From an uncultured Christensenella sp. (GTDB lineage: Bacteria; Bacillota; Clostridia; Christensenellales; UBA1242), in assembly GCA_905207515.1 (NCBI GenBank), contig CAJLLK010000001.1, forward strand, positions 1-64,000: a DNA stretch of 64,000 bases. Reading direction: 5' to 3'. Below, in pieces: positions 62,676 to 64,000 of the stretch (position 1 is the first letter of the stretch; every line of letters starts with the position of its first letter). Below the pieces are notes generated by a model, which made no database searches, had not been told where the DNA came from, and worked only from the letters and a program-made list of their open reading frames with translations. The position numbers and the translations under genes are program-made.

Positions 62676-62704
62676 AATATAGCATATAAAAATTATTAAG
62701 TCAA
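62676..62704 (-). promoter_or_regulatory. promoter of the lysS operon
   Basis: Minus strand TTGACT (62699-62704), 17-nt spacer, TATATT (62676-62681). Confidence 0.65.
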
Positions 62705-62779
62705 ACAAATTATCGTTTGAAAGCAAAAAGCGTTGTCGTCAAATTTCGCAAAGCTTTTTTATGAAAAACTTTAATTTGT

Positions 62780-62808
62780 TTGTAAAATTTCACTGTTTGT
62801 GTTATTAT
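62780..62808 (+). promoter_or_regulatory. promoter of the degV-type gene
   Basis: TTGTAA (62780-62785), 17-nt spacer, TATTAT (62803-62808), followed by AAGGAG before the ATG at 62842. Confidence 0.6.
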
Positions 62809-62841
62809 GGAAAGGTCCAATTTGGATGTTAAGGAGAATTT

Positions 62842-63681
62842 ATGATAAAAATCATTGTAGATAGCACGGCTTACACGCCAAAAGAATATGCAGAAACAAA
62901 CGACATCACGGTTATTCCACTCAGAGTTTTGTATAAAGACAAAGAATTTGACGAAGGTTTTCCAGGAACTTATGACGAATTTTTTGAAGATTTCACAAAG
63001 ACAAAAGTTTTTCCAAAAACCAGCCAACCTTCGCTCGAAGCTTTCACTGAAGAATATAACAAAGCAATAAAAAACGGAGACGAAGTTTTGGTCTTCACAA
63101 TCAGCAGCACACTTTCTGGCACTTACAGCGTGGCAAACCTTGCAAAAGAGCAGTGCGATGACCCAAGCAAAGTCTATGTTATTGACACTTTGGCAAACAC
63201 TCAAACAATTTTGGGCTATGTTATGGAAGCGGTCAACATGCGCAGTGCTGGCGCAACTTGTGAAGAAATCATCGCAAAAATAAACAGCTTCATGGACAAC
63301 AGCGCCGTTTCTTTCATTCCTGACACGCTGGAATATTTGGCTAAAGGCGGAAGAATTGGAAAAGTCACCGCCACTGTTGGTTCAATTTTGCAAATCAAAC
63401 CGATTGTCACCTTCAAAAAAGGTGTTTTGACAAACAAAAAAAGTTTTGGAGTGCAAAAAGCCATCAAAGACTTGATTGCAACACTTCCAGAAAAAATCAA
63501 AAGACTGTTCATCATTCACATTGCAAACACGAAGTTTTTTGAAATGCTCAAAAAGTTTGTTTACGAATTTTTGAATAAGCGCAAAGACAAAGATACAATT
63601 GAAGTTTATGAAGGCGAAGTTGGCCCTGTCAACGCCACCCATGTCGGCCCTGCAATCGGCTTGGCTTGGGTAGCTGAATAA
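62842..63681 (+). CDS. DegV family fatty-acid-binding protein
   Basis: A 279-residue protein of the FakB/DegV family, which presents fatty acids to the kinase FakA. IIVDSTAYTPKEYAE, TSQPSLEAF, FTISSTLSGTYSVA and LEYLAKGGRIGKVTA are the family motifs, with Ser residues expected to contact the carboxylate. No fakA is in the window. Divergent from lysS. Confidence 0.93.
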   Translation: MIKIIVDSTAYTPKEYAETNDITVIPLRVLYKDKEFDEGFPGTYDEFFEDFTKTKVFPKTSQPSLEAFTEEYNKAIKNGDEVLVFTISSTLSGTYSVANLAKEQCDDPSKVYVIDTLANTQTILGYVMEAVNMRSAGATCEEIIAKINSFMDNSAVSFIPDTLEYLAKGGRIGKVTATVGSILQIKPIVTFKKGVLTNKKSFGVQKAIKDLIATLPEKIKRLFIIHIANTKFFEMLKKFVYEFLNKRKDKDTIEVYEGEVGPVNATHVGPAIGLAWVAE

Positions 63682-63721
63682 TTTTTGCGCGTCTTAGAAA
63701 TCTAGATACTGGAGAAGAAAT

Positions 63722-64000
63722 ATGATAAAAAAAACTGTTGTTATAATCGGAGCGTCAAGCGAAATCGGTCTTGAAACAGCCAAAATTTTTGCTGAAAAAG
63801 GCTATAGCTTGGCACTGACTTTCTGTTCAAACGAGATTGACTTTGAAAAAGAACTCAAAATAAAAAATTTCAAAACTTACAAATTAGATTTGAAACAAAA
63901 AGAAAAAATTGCCACTGTTTTCAATCAGATTGGCAAAGATTTTGACTACATAGACAGCCTTGTTTTTGTCGCTGGAAAAGCTCAAAAGCGAAATTTGATT
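63722..64000 (+). CDS. short-chain dehydrogenase/reductase, cut by window end
   Basis: Ninety-three codons before the window ends, from an ATG with GGAGAAG upstream. The N-terminus MIKKTVVIIGASSEIGLETA has the GxxxGxG-type Rossmann motif (GASSEIG). YKLDLKQKEKIATVFNQIG and IDSLVFVAGKAQ match the Asp after beta-3 and the NAG-like motif (here VAGKA) of SDR enzymes. The catalytic Tyr-Lys part lies outside. It could be FabG-like; the substrate cannot be told. Confidence 0.85.
   Translation, partial: MIKKTVVIIGASSEIGLETAKIFAEKGYSLALTFCSNEIDFEKELKIKNFKTYKLDLKQKEKIATVFNQIGKDFDYIDSLVFVAGKAQKRNLI

Overview
The window is AT-rich chromosomal DNA from a member of the Clostridia (Bacillota), most likely an uncultured, gut-type, endospore-forming lineage. 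The evidence is a complete eight-gene spoIIIAA-AH operon, a SpoIVB peptidase, a T-box leader on pheST, an L20-type leader on infC with an AUU start, a long SRP RNA with an Alu domain, and strong AGGAG ribosome binding sites. There is no prophage, IS element, CRISPR array, rRNA or tRNA gene. The content is mostly core information-processing genes; the accessory interest lies in small repeats, non-coding elements and a few unrecognised proteins.

Layout. 1-4146 (+): a dispersed repeat, a small membrane protein, polA, ruvX, a DUF1292 protein and a tiny Lys/Ser-rich ORF. 4136-5002 (-): an RluD-type pseudouridine synthase. 5060-8884 (+): T-box, pheS, pheT. 8966-11250 (+): cysteine desulfurase and thiI. 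11360-19500: argR with ARG boxes, recN, a HExxH protein, a COG2426 membrane protein, an unusual PadR-membrane fusion on the minus strand, a YgjP-type metallopeptidase, and spoIVB. 19628-25689 (+): a tyrosine recombinase, tig-clpP-clpX, rny. 25735-33279 (+): two small membrane proteins, comM-dprA-topA, hslV-hslU. 33340-36056 (+): tcdA, trxA, nifS-type desulfurase, iscU. 36375-40822 (-): ruvC-ruvA-ruvB-queA-tgt, with a GC-rich structured element between ruvA and ruvB. 40913-44294 (-): infC-rpmI-rplT-trmH and yebC, plus a membrane protein. 44362-44518 (-): remnant of a deleted epimerase gene. 44566-53249 (-): spoIIIAA-AH, yqhY, nusB, xseA, xseB, proS. 53399-53664 (+): SRP RNA. 53711-57967 (-): ytxH-like, an orphan protein, gap, a membrane protein, rpiB, ywlE, rsfS. 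58076-63681: a 4-TM protein (+), yhbY, obg, nth, lysS (-), and degV (+). 63722 onward: a short-chain dehydrogenase cut by the window edge.

How the genes fit together: sulfur transfer (two cysteine desulfurases, ThiI, IscU, TcdA), proteolysis and protein quality control (Tig, ClpXP, HslUV, YwlE arginine phosphatase), recombination and repair (RuvABC, RuvX, RecN, XseAB, DprA, ComM, Nth, PolA) and the forespore-engulfment channel (SpoIIIA) with SpoIVB.

Three sequence-level patterns stand out. (1) Several genes without a ribosome binding site (rluD, ygjP, ruvC, rsfS, and the Xer recombinase) have a good promoter whose -10 hexamer lies 6-7 nt before the ATG, which predicts leaderless mRNAs. (2) A family of short palindromes built on TTGCATAATACACAA recurs about every 8 kb; one copy lies in frame inside the trmH-type coding sequence and another forms a terminator. 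(3) A GC-rich, strongly folded leader precedes ruvB. No clear defence system or large novel locus is present; the most unusual protein is the membrane-anchored PadR fusion. All assignments come from reading the sequence; no database search was run.
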